Positions 11,631 through 23,365 are shown, numbered from the stretch's first letter. The stretch is DNA of 64,000 nt from Lutjanus erythropterus (GCA_020091685.1 CM034599.1:21190424-21254423), one strand, 5' to 3'. The notes: a model not told the origin generated them from the letters alone. A program made the numbers and translations.

Positions 11631-12534
11631 CACATTTGCAATAGCATCATGTCTGTTATTGATTGTATACCATTTCCCATTGAGAAGAGGTTACAATACC
11701 TTAATGTAATGAAGAAATACATTTCAAACAGTTTCATTTCATTACATTCAACTGACCTTATTTTTTCATTTGATATTACTGCATTACTCTTGTTTCTGTT
11801 AGCAACAGTATTTCTCAAAAACAACGATAATCTGCAAAATCTTTGTTGCTACAAATATTTGACCTATTAAATTAATATTACTGTTATTATTAGCATATCA
11901 TATCATCAGTATTATTTACAATATTTGCACACTATTTCAGCTATATGAGTGGTATCATTTAATTGTATGTTTTTATGTATTTTGTGATTGGTTGAACTTG
12001 ATATACCTGCACCTAGTGCCTCCTATTTGGCACCATAAATGCTGCGGTCTGATGCTGTCATGTAAGGCAGTGATTCCCAAAGACTAGATCGTGACCAGCA
12101 GGTGGATCACCAGAGATTTTATTTGAGTAGCCAAATAAATAAGCAAATTGGAGATTTGGACATTTTTGGAGTCTGTTAATGCAGTCTAAATGCATTTATT
12201 TTGTCTCATTTATGAAGGAGGCTAAAAATATATATATAAATATTGTTTTTCCTCATGAGAGGGAATAAAGCCTTAATATAGAATAGGCTATATGGAATAT
12301 AGCCTGTTAACTCAGCCTAAATTTGACGTGCATATGTTTTCAATAACAGGCATCAAAGTGATGCAGAAGTGGCAGTAAAAAAAAGGTCAGGAACATTCAT
12401 TTATGCATAAATCTACTCCTCTGAAGATTTATAAACAAGATCTTTTGTGAAATGGCTCACAATGGTTTGTTATTTTTAAAAAATGGTTTGTGAAAAAAAG
12501 TTTGTGAAACCCTGATGTAAACCTGATAATGCAT

Positions 12535-12640
12535 GGGTGGCACATTATTGGGAAATAAACCCCGACAGGGTGATACAGTAATCTTGAATCATCCTGAAGG
12601 GGTTTATTTTGCAGTAAGGACCAGCTCAGTGTACATTATC
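12535..12640. mobile_element. palindromic MITE
   Basis: 'AAATAAACCCCGACAGGGTGAT' (12,554 on) is mirrored by 'ATCATCCTGAAGGGGTTTATTTT' (12,588-12,610), giving a hairpin with a short loop. Outside it, 'GGCACATTATTGG' and 'CAGTAAGGACC' extend the imperfect symmetry. No coding capacity. Family not named. Confidence 0.6.
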
Positions 12641-13019
12641 CTGCTTATTGCACAGCTACTTGCTTTAAAAAAATCAATGATTTGACACAAAATGTTAATT
12701 AAATTAAAACAATTTTAAAGACTTCAGAATGGTTTAATTGTTGCTCCCAAGTCTATGATCAGAACTGCTTATTTATTATTTTAATCTGTGCAGATTTTGA
12801 GTTGTGCTTTGTCCACTTTGACTCCACCACATTTCAATAAACCAGCCTGAACTGAGAATTGACTTGTTTTCTGATTGATTTCAACTTCCTCAGACCCCCT
12901 GCTTGAGAGATCTTCCTTTCTGCAACAGGCTTCAAATGAATATGTGATAGAAAGATACAGTGTATCCTCAGTAAACCTTGTTTATTCAGTATTATACCAT
13001 GTATGAGTGTCCTTATATG

Positions 13020-13318
13020 ACCTGTAATGTGCCTTTGCTGGAGGGGGGTGAAAAAATGTGTACATGACTTCTCACCTTGTTATATATGTGTGGGGGATTC
13101 CAAGGAATTGAGGCAGGTGGTGGATGATGAGATGTGACATTCATAGGATATTTTTGCACTTTGAGCACCACAAGCCAAGTGCCATTTAGTTCCATTATAG
13201 TGGAGACACAACACATCTCTACAGCTGACAGCTCTAAAACTCTATGAGTCACATAAATAAAAATCTAGATGCCACAGTATAAAATGTTTTTAGGGATGAA
13301 CTGTCCCTCTAAGCCAAG
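13020..13318. repeat. dispersed fish repeat
   Basis: I recognise the order 'TTTTTGCACTTTGAGCA', 'TTTAGTTCCATTATAGTGGAG', 'ACATCTCTACAGCTGA', 'ACTCTATGAGTCACA' and the end 'GATGAACTGTCCCTCTAAG' from a common non-coding repeat of spiny-rayed fish. It holds no convincing coding frame. Confidence 0.5.
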
Positions 13319-13319
13319 G

Positions 13320-13895
13320 AAATGTCACAAGTAAATAAAGATGAATGACAGTTGAGTGAAATCATGTACATTCTGCACATGTATATATAACGAACTGCCT
13401 GAGAGAAAGAGAAACTTGCTCAGTCTGACCCCGTTGATGACTGTGATCACTGTAATGGCAATTTCAAGTTCTTGTTTCTTGGTGCTGAAGCTGCTTGAGA
13501 TTTCCCTACCTCCCACTGAGTGCACCAAGATACCAAGTCCTTTGTGTTTCAAATTATCATGTCTTGACCTCTTAACAATGGGAACATCTGGACACAAAGG
13601 CCTGCAGGATGCTCCTTATGCGAGACACACCCTAGGGAGTCGGTGCCGGTACCTGACAAAGGTGTGTGAAAACACCCCTGAGCAGGATGCCGACACCCGC
13701 GGCAGACAGAAGGGTGTGAAACACACCTTAGGGGGGCGTTCTTCTGGCATAAATGTTCAGGTCTCCCCATGTTCTGGGTCTTTCTCCACTCTGACCGCTG
13801 GTGTGCTGATTGACCTTCTTTGCAAAGAAATAAAACCTTGTCGGCCGGCAGAAGTCTCTATTTCATTATTCACCAGCAGGGGAAAATTTTCCACA
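13320..13895 (+). mobile_element. possible solo LTR
   Basis: A TATA-like box (TGTATATATAACG, about 13,379), an AATAAA at about 13,829 followed by a GT-containing stretch, and an end in CCACAACA near 13,895 are arranged as in an LTR read on the + strand. No internal retroelement genes adjoin it and no target duplication was found, so the ends are uncertain. The 195-codon open frame across it resembles no protein I know. Confidence 0.3.
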
Positions 13896-14182
13896 ACATC
13901 ACCCATTTCCAAGTGTGATAAAACTCTGAGAAATCTGTGTTGAAATCACTTTGTTACCTCTTCCTGAATACTGAAAATAATCTCTGGACACCTGAATGTG
14001 TGACAGGTGTGTCAGAGGAAGACATAACTCAAAGACAATGAGAGAAACTCCTGCACACTGTCTCCATTTCTGTTGACATATTTATTAAATATTGACATTT
14101 CTGTCTAATGATCTTCATCAGGTATGCTCTTCTCTCTTGCTGAAGAAATATAAAGTTTATATTATAAAAAAACACTCAGCGT

Positions 14183-14260
14183 GGACTGCAGGATATTGTG
14201 ATACAGGATATGTGTGTAAAATGTAATCATTTTAATAACATAAAACAGAGGAATAACATT
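14183..14260 (+). pseudogene. decayed end of a zinc-finger exon 1
   Basis: 'GCGTGGACTGCAGGATAT' then 'TACAGGATATGTGTGTAAAA' follows the same order as the copy at about 8925-8985 (GCGCAGACTGCTGGATAT.., TACACAGGATATGTGTGTAA) with a deletion between the two parts. The next 45 bases match too. It is a + strand fossil lying behind gene C. Confidence 0.5.
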
Positions 14261-14344
14261 CTACCACTGCATATAAGATTGTTCAGTTGGAGGCAGCACC
14301 ACTGAAGACACTGTAGACTCAACTGTGATTTAATCTGTGCCTTA

Positions 14345-14967
14345 TCATTTATCAAGCAAAAACTCCCCAAATTTGGTTGCACACATTAAGGGAGGCGGTG
14401 CATAAAAAAATCAAAAAAGGCACATTCACATGTAATAGGAATCCATATATGTTAATATAAAACAGTGGTGTCAGCCACTTCAAAGTGAAAAATCTGACTT
14501 TTTGCAATGTAGTGTAAGAGCCTTCTTGTACTGGAGGTACATGGGGTTTAAGTCCTTCTTAAACATGAAATAAAAGTGATTCTGAGATTCTTCACAAAGA
14601 GACATTTGGCAAACCAACAACAATACAGGTAACAGCATTATTTTAACAGCCACTACTTTCACCATGAAAGTAACATTTTTCCATATGAGAAATTACATTT
14701 GTTTTAAAGAGATACTGTTGCTAAAATAAAAATACAAGTAATACAGTCATGTGAGAGGAAACTTTACATATTTCACATTCAGTTACAGAGATGCATCAGT
14801 TGCAGAAGTTGAACATCTCTCCACGGCCTTTTAGACTTGATGGTTTGTCTCGTGTATATAGATCCACGAAAAGTACATCATCTTGCACATGATCTGCAAA
14901 TACAACGCAACTTGCCTGTATGTGATCTTATATCACACTGAAACAGTATCTGCAGAGCTCATGACTT
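14345..14967 (-). other. 3' region of gene C with fossil fingers
   Basis: Downstream (on the - strand) of the stop of gene C. About 14,820-14,960 is the decayed finger tail also seen at 7810-7930 and 19,425-19,560. The remainder is AT-rich 3' flank shared with 7480-7800. Confidence 0.5.
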
Positions 14968-15857
14968 CTAACGACTGTGGTCTCTTCTCATGTGGACCAA
15001 CAAAGAACTGTGACGTCTGAAATTTCTTCCACACGTTTCACAAAGGTACGGCTTCTTACCTGTGTGGGCTTTTCTCATGTGTGCTGTCAAGTTAGCACTC
15101 TGTCTGAAAGTGCTCCCACATGTTTTGCAAGTAAACGGCTTCTCGCCCGTGTGAATTCTTATATGAGTGTTCAGTGCTGACGTCTGACTGAAGCTTTTCC
15201 CGCAGGTGTTGCAAGAATATGGCTTCTCACCTGTGTGTGTTCTCATGTGAATATTCAATTTTGATTCAGACACACAATCTTGTCCACAAATGTCACATCT
15301 GAAAGATTTTTTACGTTTGTGAGTGTTACGGTGAATCTTTGCCATGTTAGGGTTGGACACACTGTTACTGTGACCTCTGATTCTGCAATGTCTTTTCTTT
15401 GGATTTGGCTCCGTGTTTCTTGTTGATCCTGAGTCTCCATACTCTTTCTGATCTTGGCTCTCAGCTACATTGTTGTCAGAGAGGAGCTGGGGGTCACTTT
15501 CTGGTTCTGATAATGCAGAATTCTCATGGTCAGATCCAACTTTTACACAAATGATGCACATGCTAGCTGGAAGCTCTGTCTCCGCAGCACTTTGACTTTT
15601 GTCAGGACTAAAATATAGAGTCTCATCTCCACTGTGGTCACTTTCCTCATGGGTAGGATACAACATAAAGGTATCAGTCTCCTGCTTCAGTACAAGCTGC
15701 TCTCCCTCCTGACTGGTGCAGAATTCCTCCTGTTCCTCTTTAATCTGTGGAAGCTCTGGGTCCTCTTGGTCCAGACTGGAGTTCCTCTCCTCGTTACAGA
15801 GCTGCTGGTCAGTGAGACCCTCCTCCTCCTCCTTACACACATGTTGCTGTGGGAGCT
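14968..15857 (-). CDS. C2H2 zinc-finger protein C, large last exon (4 fingers)
   Basis: Open exon of 296 residues after the acceptor (AG at 15,858-15,859 on the - strand). It reads ELPQQHVCKEEEEGLTD, then DQEDPELPQIKEEQEE, then a long polar part, then four C2H2 fingers. Finger 1 (FRCDICGQDCVS) has C where the conserved F should be. It shares with gene E an extra segment (GDETLYFSPDKSQ..AETELPASM) absent from the others. The expected first exon at 16,715-16,884 is broken, so the gene is probably dead or uses another start. No in-frame upstream ATG in a recognisable exon is seen. Confidence 0.65.
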
Positions 15858-16714
15858 CTGGATGAACAGAGAACAAAAGGAAAATTATACTAATGTGATG
15901 GCAGAGAAAACATGCAGACTGAACCACATCAGTACAATATTGGGCTGTAAATATTTTTGGGAATCTGTGTTCCTTGGGCCTTCTGCAATCAACTCAGTGG
16001 ATACACTGAAAATGTTTAAGCTGTGATTTTGCAGTCCACAGTATGGTCAGCTGATGTTTTATAATTTAATTCCAATAGTGTTATAACTATAAACTAACCT
16101 TCTATTTCTGTTTTGAAGTTTTAAATTGAGATTTTCTAAAGCAACACACTTGTTAATCGCAGATTGTTACAGAAATTTTTATGCACTTGCCAGTGAAACT
16201 GCAGCCTCCTATGCTCCGAATTAAGGAGGCACTATAAATTATCAGCCAAAATGGGCCTGTCAAAACTATTTTGGTCTATACTGGTGTTAATGTACATTAG
16301 TCAATAAGTATGGGCTATAATAATATCTGATTTGACAGGTTCTATCAAAGAATTTAATTTGAATTTTGGGGCAAAAAGCTCTATAAACGCTTATTTTAAG
16401 ATTATTTTATGTACTTTACCAGAAAAACTATATTTGAATATTTGAAGAGTCAGGACTGTTCTTTGTTTTGATGCACTAGTGGTGGAAGTTACATGTGGCT
16501 CGGTCAGAGCTAAACTCTCCATACAACATGACGCCTATTTATTAAGAGGTGTTTCTACAAAGGACCATTGAAAAAAACAAAACAAAACGTTTTTCTAGCA
16601 GGCGATTCCAAACTTTTGAACGGTCTGGTATTTAAACAACCAGGATATCATATCAATCGAATTCCTCTGTATTGTGTTACTACTAATAATTTTGAGAAAT
16701 CTAATTTTACACAC

Positions 16715-16884
16715 CTATCCTGTGTAACTTCATTTCAGGTTTCCAGCAGATATCCTGCAGTCTGTCTTCGCTGACGGTCGATCCTCGTACTCGACGACAG
16801 TTTTTATAAAAACTCTAAATACTTCTTCAGTGAGTTAGTTATTCGCTAGTTGACAAACTCTCTTAAACACTCAACTGAATACAT
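16715..16884 (-). pseudogene. broken exon 1 of zinc-finger gene C
   Basis: Same place, orientation and donor (GGATAG then GTGTGT) as the intact first exons, but 170 nt instead of 172. It starts MYSVECLREFVN and then meets TAG where the others have GAG. A one-base loss follows near the EEIF codons, and there are further small gaps near the EEEIDRQ codons. The upstream promoter block is still present. Confidence 0.8.
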
Positions 16885-16960
16885 TATCAGTTAATTACAC
16901 ACCAGCGACCTAAACATCGCCCTCCTGCCTAGTTCAATCAGTGTAGACATTACTAAGGTA

Positions 16961-17030
16961 ACTTCCGCTTGGTGTGACGCTGTTTATGTCCCGACAGTGT
17001 ACTGCGGGAGCTTTCGTTCCGCTTTCAACT
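16961..17030 (-). promoter_or_regulatory. conserved zinc-finger promoter block, copy upstream of C
   Basis: On the + strand it reads ACTTCCGCTTGGTGTGACGC.. CCGACAGTG..CTTTCGTTCCGCTTTCAACTG, matching the blocks upstream of E, G and H at a similar distance from exon 1. ACTTCCG is an ETS-type site (CGGAAGT on the - strand). Promoter function is inferred from position and conservation. Confidence 0.5.
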
Positions 17031-17339
17031 GATACCATTTTATTTATTTGGTTTATATTTTGATCCGACTAAGATTCGATTGAGATTAAAACAACTACAA
17101 CCTATTGTTTTGACATTATTTATTATGTATGCATATATTGACACAATATATGAACACACACACACTGTCATGTTTTAGTCTTGTTACATTTATTTTGAAA
17201 ATGAAAACTCTGCCCTCAATGTTGAGTCTTTTTCCCCCATGACATCGAAAATGGTATTGAATATATTTATTTGTCAAGGTATTGTATTGAAATTATAGAC
17301 ACTGACTAGAAATGAATCGTTTTGCCAAACTGAGACACA

Positions 17340-17635
17340 TCAAACTATCTTTTCCCACAGTTGCTGCAGTGATATGACGTCTGTCTACTGTGGTCTCTTC
17401 TCATGTGGACCAACAAAGAACTAGGACATCTGTAGTCTCTTCCACATGTTTTGCAAAGGTATGGTCGCTCAAAGAAGATCAATGAAATCAAATGGTCACT
17501 GTGCATTCTCATGTAATTTCAATTTGGACATATTGGCAAATATCTTCCATGTCTTGCAAAGGTACGGCCTCTCACCTGTGTGGACACTTCTAATGTGGAC
17601 TGCCAAGTTACAATTTTGTCTATAACCTCTCCCAT
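17340..17635 (-). pseudogene. orphan zinc-finger remnant D
   Basis: On the - strand, pieces of two or three fingers are readable: NLAVHIRSVHTGERPYLCKT, then ..NMSKLKLHENAQ with a stop, then, shifted, a last-finger block like the one ending gene C (HMRR-like, 'CTTCTCATGTGGACCAACA' on +). There is no acidic region or first exon. It is cut on its upstream side by a SINE head at about 17,636. Confidence 0.7.
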
Positions 17636-17735
17636 CTCTCCCAGGGGCCACTGCGAAGGATGAACAGCCCCCAGCACATGGGGCATCTGTTCTAACAATT
17701 GAGCTACAGGGCTGCCCCACAAGGGGTGGGGGGGG
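17636..17735 (-). mobile_element. tRNA-derived SINE head
   Basis: On the - strand it reads GGGGCAGCCCTGTAGCTCAA..GTTAGAACAGATGCCCCATG..GCTGTTCATCCTTCGCAG. The A-box (TAGCTCAATTG) is clear. The order matches the head of a common fish SINE. It is truncated before the body and sits inside zinc-finger remnant D. Confidence 0.65.
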
Positions 17736-17859
17736 AGGGGTGTCACATTTTAATTGCTACAGCTCAATTAGCCAATAAAGTCTCTGCAAAAGGGGCCTAT
17801 CTGTAGGTCACAATTGTCCCCTTCCCTTCAATGTAGTAGAGCAGAAGTATGTGTAACAT

Positions 17860-18350
17860 ATGATGAAAGAATGCAAAGAACAAATACCTCAAAATCTGAT
17901 TTTTTTTTTAATTGAAAGTGTTCCAGATTTCATATATGTATGGAATTTACATGCAATCATGGTCCTCTCAGGACAATCAATGTATATAAGTACAGTGCTT
18001 GAATAAATGCATTAATATTTTATTTTAATGTCTGGTCATTTTCATGATCCATCCATCATGGGATTATTCAGACACATTAACTACAAACAAGACATTCTGG
18101 TGTGTTAATCCATCGTCATCGAACAGCACAATACATCAGCATCACCCAGGCATAGACATAAACATTAACACCATTCCAACATAAATATAATAAAATGTAG
18201 CATGTAGTACTGTAAATGTAGCATATATGCTTGTTCAGTATGTGACAGCTTCACTGATCAACCAACAAAAATGGTATCAAATGGTACTTAAACCTACCAT
18301 CCAGCTGATGAGCTGCAATATTAAAACTTGTATGTTATATTTTAACACTC
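17860..18350. repeat. 3'-flank block shared by zinc-finger units (copy 1)
   Basis: Landmarks 'AAATACCTCAAAATCTGAT', 'TTTTTTAATTGAAAGTGTTC', 'GGAATTTACATG', 'AAATGGTA' and 'CATCCAGCTGATGAGCTGCAA' recur in the same order at 24,880-25,150 and at 31,410-33,290. It is part of the duplicated unit, not a gene. Confidence 0.6.
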
Positions 18351-18559
18351 TGAAATGAACTCTTCTTCTCTATGAACACATATATAAGATTAAAAAACAG
18401 CACTTCACTGCCCACATTCATATGGGCACTGGTCACTGTATTGATTACTACTGCTCAGGTTTATTCAGTGACACCACCATGTAGTGCATCACCTAAAATT
18501 TGTGTTTGTGTTGCCTCTGAAACCTGAAACACCAAAATATAACAAGTTATCAAGTTGAT

Positions 18560-19065
18560 CAAGTCACAAAAATATATAAAACAGGGACTGTATATAGAAG
18601 TGGATAACACAAGAGCTCCCTAAAAGTGAAGCCAAAGCACCTTGATCGCCCCCTGGTGACAGGCTGAAGTACAAGTAATAAATCCTGCATCCCCAATGGG
18701 ACATGAGCGAAACTAAAACATCAAAGTACAAGTCAAATAAATTTTTCCCAAAGATGGTGTTTGACAATTTACGTCAGTAATTATCACAATACTGTATGTT
18801 CAAGTGTTAATTTTTCTCATCAGTTTGGTTTTAATTAATTATTTGATGATATAAAAAGGTGGTTTCGTGCAATGGTTGAGAGCCGAGTTCTGTTCACAAC
18901 TGAGTCAGCCTGCTGTGTGGGCAGGAACTCGAAAGCCTGGCTTGAACGCTAGTCTCTACTGCACAGACTCTGGCCCCCAAGTCACCAGTGCAAGATGGCA
19001 ACACTCGTATTTGGGGTATTTTGGCTTCAGTTTTGTACAGTGGGAGAAGTGGGGCAATATATCAA
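18560..19065. repeat. dispersed fish repeat
   Basis: Begins near 'GGGACTGTATATAGAAG' and contains 'CTTGATCGCCCCCTGGTGAC', 'TTTTTCCCAAAGATGG', 'TCTACTGCACAGACTCTGG' and 'TTTTGGCTTCAGTTTTGTAC', a word order I recognise from a common repeat of spiny-rayed fish. No coding frame. Confidence 0.5.
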
Positions 19066-19424
19066 TGATATAAAAATATAAAATCAAATGACATATTTCA
19101 GAAGCAAAAGAACAGAAAAGCATAGTTGGCAGGATAACAACATAAGTGACCCAAGGCTGCCAGAGAGGGTTTATCTGCTTCAAAATCAGAGTTTACAGTC
19201 CACTCATATAAGTGCAGTAGCATATAAAACGAGTGAAACGACATTACTTATCTAACAGGTCAAATGTCTGTAGGGATTTGTACTGTTCAACACAGTTTTC
19301 AAAGGTCTGGGAGATCTTGACTGTTTCAAAGAAATACTGGTCTCTTTCCTCTTCTCAATGGGAAAATGTGTACATTCAGTTACAGAGATGCTTTTGAAAA
19401 AGTGTATTTCAGTATTCAGTATTT

Positions 19425-19688
19425 AGTAGGTGAACACATTTCCACAGGAGTTTCAGCTTGATGGTTTCTCCTGTGTGTATGAATCCTCAGGTGGTTCTCA
19501 TCTATACGATTCAAGTAAAAATGTTCCCACCAGTGCAACAATTACTTGGCTCCTCATGTATCAGAGTTCTTCTGTATTTTTGACAATGAACCACTCAGAC
19601 TGAATCATCTCCCACATAGTTTGCATATACAAATACAAAGCTTTCCTTAAGTGCCAAATAAGAATCTTTTTCCACAGGTGTTGCAACA
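19425..19688 (-). pseudogene. fossil fingers after the stop of gene E
   Basis: The decayed finger tail of the family lies here, with 'GGAGTTTCAGCTTGATGG', 'TTTTGACAATGAACCA' and a last piece next to the stop with 'TTTTTCCACAGGTGTTGCAA'. Same order as beside gene F and at 7810-7930. Confidence 0.65.
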
Positions 19689-22600
19689 TTATGCCTTCTC
19701 CCCAGAATGGGCACCTCTAATGTGGACTGCCAAGTGGCCACTCTGTCTGAAAGCTTTCCCACATGTTGTGCAAGTATACGGCTTTTCACCTGTGTGGACT
19801 CTTTTGTGAGTGTTCAATGCCGACATCCAACAGAATGTTTTTCCGCACGTTTTGCAAAGGTACGGCTTCTCACCTGTGTGGATCCTCATGTGATTTTTCA
19901 GTTTTGACATTACAGTGAATGTTTTCCCGCAGGTCTTGCAAAGGTACGGCTTCTCACCCGTGTGGGTTCTCATGTGAACTTTCAAGGCATTACTAAATCT
20001 GAAATCTTTCCCGCATGTTTTGCAAGTATAAGGCTTCTCGCCTGTGTGGGCTGTCATATGCTCTTTCAAATTAGAGATTTTATTGAATCTTTTTCCACAG
20101 GTCTTGCAAACATACGGCTTCTCACCAGTGTGGGCAATTCTAATATGGATTGTCAAATGACCATGCTGTCTGAAAGCTTTCCCACATGTTGTGCAAGTGT
20201 AGGGCTTCTCATCTGTGTGAATTCTTATATGAGCATTCAATACTGATACTGCACTGAATCTTTTCCCACAGGTGTTGCAAAGGTACGGCCTCTTACCTGT
20301 GTGCACTCTTGTGTGGACTTTCAAGTCGCAGCTAAATCTGAAATTTTTCCCACATGTTTTGCAAGTATATGGCTTCTCACCTGTGTGGATTCTCATATGC
20401 CTTTTCAATGTTGAAATGTCACCAAATCTTTTACCACAGGTCTTGCAAAGGTAGGGCCTCTCACCTGTGTGGGTCCTCAAATGAATGTTTAATGCTGATG
20501 TCTGACTGAATCTTTTCCCACAGGTGTAGCAAGAATATAATTTCTCGCCCGTGTGGCTTTTCAAGTGTCGCTGCAATGTTGTCCTATGCTTAAAATCTTT
20601 TCCACAAGTGTCACATTTGAAAGAATTTTTGCCTGTGTGAGTATTATGATGAATCGCTGAGAAGTTCGGGTTTGATTCATTGCTACAGTGACTTCTGCTT
20701 TTGTGATACTGATTCTGTGGTTTTGGCTCTGTGCTTCTAGTTGATCCTGAGTCTCCAGGCTTGTCTGTTTTCTGAGTTTGGCTCTCAGCTACATGAGAGC
20801 TGCGAAAGAGGAGCTGTTGGTCATTTTCTGGTTCTGATACTTCATAATTCTCATAGTCAGATTCATCTTTTAGCCAACTGATATACATGCTAGCTGGAAG
20901 CTCTGTCTCTGGTGCACTCTGACTTTTGTCAGGATTAAAATATAGAGTCTCATCTCCACCGTGGTCACGTTCTTCATGAGAAGGAGTCAACATAAAGGTA
21001 TCAGTCTCCTGCTTCACTACAAGCTGTACTACCTCCTGACTGGTGCTAAATTCCTCCTGTTCCTCTTTAATCTGTGGAGGCTCTGGGTCCTCTTGGTCCA
21101 GATTGGAGCTCTTCTTCTGGTTACAAGGCTGCTGGTCAGCAAGAGCATCCTCCTCAGTAGAGACATGTTGTTGTGGGAGTTCTGGAGTGACAGAGAACAA
21201 ATCAAATAAGATACAACTGTGACGATAAAGAAAAACATGCAGACGTGCTAGCAAATTATCATCAGAATTTAAAACTCCAATTCCAAAAAATTGGGATGTT
21301 GCGTAAAACAACACTAAAAACACAATGCAATTATTTGCCAATCCTTTTCAACTTATATGTAATTGAATACAATAAAAAGTACTTTATTGTTTTTGTAAAT
21401 ATACAATCATTCTGAATTTACAACATGTTCCAAAGAACCTTTGGCATATGACTTCAGTTTCTCAACAGTTGATGTTGTATTTTTGCTTCATAAAACACCA
21501 TACATTTTCAACGGGAAACACGTCTGGACGGCAGGCAGGTCAGTCGGAAAAACCAGAACCTGCACCCTTGTACCACAAAGCCACGCTGCTGTAACACATG
21601 CAGAATGTGTCTTAACATTGTCTTGCTGAAATAAGCAGGGACGTCCACGACAAAGACATCCTCTGGATTGCAGCATATGTTGCTTCAAAACTTGCATGTA
21701 CCCTCCAGCAACAATGGGACCTTCACAGATGTGAAAGTTACCCATGATGCCATGGCACTAACACACACCAATACCATCAGCGTTCATGCCACGACAAACT
21801 GTGTTTACAGGCAACGGTTTTCAGAATTGTTACCAAGCCCATGTAGTAAATTCCTTTATACAATCATGCCATGTTTTGGGTGCAGTATCCACCTGACGGG
21901 TCAAAGGTCACAGGCATTCAATGTTGGTTTTCCACCTTGCTCCTTACATGCAGACATTTCTCCAGATTCTCTTGATCTTTTAATTATATTATGAATTGTC
22001 AATGGTGAAAATTCCTTGAAATTATGTTTAGAAACATTCTTAAACTTCTGGCCTATTTCATTCATTTCTATTCATGCAGTATTTCACAAAGCGGTGAACC
22101 TCACACCATTCATGCTTGTGAACTATACTGCCTCCATTATCAGTTCACCTGTTTACCTGTAAAATGTTCCATGCAGGTGTTTTTTGAGCATTTCACAACT
22201 TTTCCATTCTACTGTTACTCCTGTCTCAATATTGTTGAAACATGTTGCAGGCCTCAAATTCAGAATGAGTGTATATGGTACTGGAAGTAAAGGAGTTGAC
22301 TGTGTGTTGTGTTGTCTCCCTACAGTATGCACATGCTTGAATGCAAGCTATCCCAAGTGTAAATTTCCTGCTTTTGCATGCTTCAACATTACTTTTTACC
22401 ATGTCTGGGAAGTTCAGAAGAACCTGTGCAGTTTTTAGCCAGTCCAACAGCAGTGGCAAACTTCATATGTGGAACAAAAATGAATGCAAAAATACACAAG
22501 CTTTTATTTATTGAGAGTGCCCCTGTTTGAGACCGTACACTCTACATACATTCCCTGGGCATTCACCAGAAGTCGATCAAGAAAATAATCCACCGATTAC

Positions 22601-23365
22601 CTGACTATAAAAATAATCATTAGTTGCAGTCCTACTTGCATACCTATAGAAGATACGAATTAATTTTTCCCCACATATTCCACAGTAGTTAATCACTTAA
22701 ATAAGATGAAGGTAATCCTTTTTTTCTCCATCTCTCCATTATGTATTTCTGGATATTGTCACAATTAAAGTCTAACTACAAAGTACATTTTGAGCGTTAA
22801 TATCACCATCCAAAAGGTGCCTTTATCAGTTACTGTCAGCCACCGTTTGGAGAAAGGAGAGCCAGTAAGACGGCTGAAGATCTCGCGTGAGTTTCGCAAA
22901 TCTTGGACTCCCCTCTAAACACGAGCAGCAGACATTTAGTGACGGATGCTACGACACGGCGCCGCTAGATGGCGGAACACACAAGGCGGTCGCCGGATTC
23001 GTCAATACAACAGACACAATCAGTTTGTACATTAAATGTCTCGTCTTAGTGCTGTACCAGACTGAACGCGGGCCGAAAAGGATTTGCAAATCATTACATC
23101 CTTTTTGCATTTACTTTTTTTTCCACAGCGTCCCAGCTTGTGCACAAACAAACAACTGTGATCATGCATAACTTCAATTCCTGTTCTTTTGTCATTGCAA
23201 TAATACAAATTACACACCTATCTTGTGTAACTCCAGCAGTCTGCGCTGACGATCGATCTCTTCTTCGTACTCGACGACAGTGTTTATAAAAACTCCGAAT
23301 ATTTCTTCGGCAGCAGCAGTTAGTCGCTCGTTGACAAACTCTCTCAAATACTCAACTGAAGACAT
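19689..23365 (-). CDS. C2H2 zinc-finger protein E (546 aa, 11 fingers)
   Basis: Complete two-exon gene. Exon 1 is 23,218-23,365 (MSSVEYLREFVNERLTAAAE..YEEEIDRQRRLLELHKI); it is 24 nt shorter than the others because DICWKPEI is missing, but the phase is kept. Exon 2 is 19,689-21,181 and starts ELPQQHVSTEEDALAD. Together they give 547 codons with the stop. The acidic region has the C/E-specific insert. Eleven fingers follow; two (6 and 11) have H-x4-H ends. Fingers 9-11 match fingers 11-13 of gene A. The 2.0-kb intron is almost filled by an old Tc1-like element. The conserved promoter block lies about 110 bp upstream of the start. Likely a nuclear DNA-binding regulator; target unknown. Confidence 0.88.
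21272..23140 (-). mobile_element. old Tc1-like element in the intron of gene E
   Basis: The left end (CTCCAATTCCAAAAAATTGG.., 21,275) and the right end (reversed: ..AAATGCAAAAAGGATG.., near 23,130) are inverted copies of one terminal repeat. In between, the - strand keeps transposase pieces: MGNFHICEGPIVAGGYMQVL, LFQQDNVKTHSA and AWLCGTRVQVLVFP, the C-terminal catalytic region of Tc1-type enzymes. Further left-to-right the 5' part of the coding region is mutated. Another repeat end is nested at about 22,575-22,640. Dead copy. Confidence 0.7.

Noticed and set aside
13356-13943. 195-codon + strand open frame
   Set aside because: Resembles no protein and lies across a likely LTR; composition is not coding-like.
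17650-17735. tRNA gene on the - strand
   Set aside because: The B-box is degenerate and the word order is that of a SINE head.
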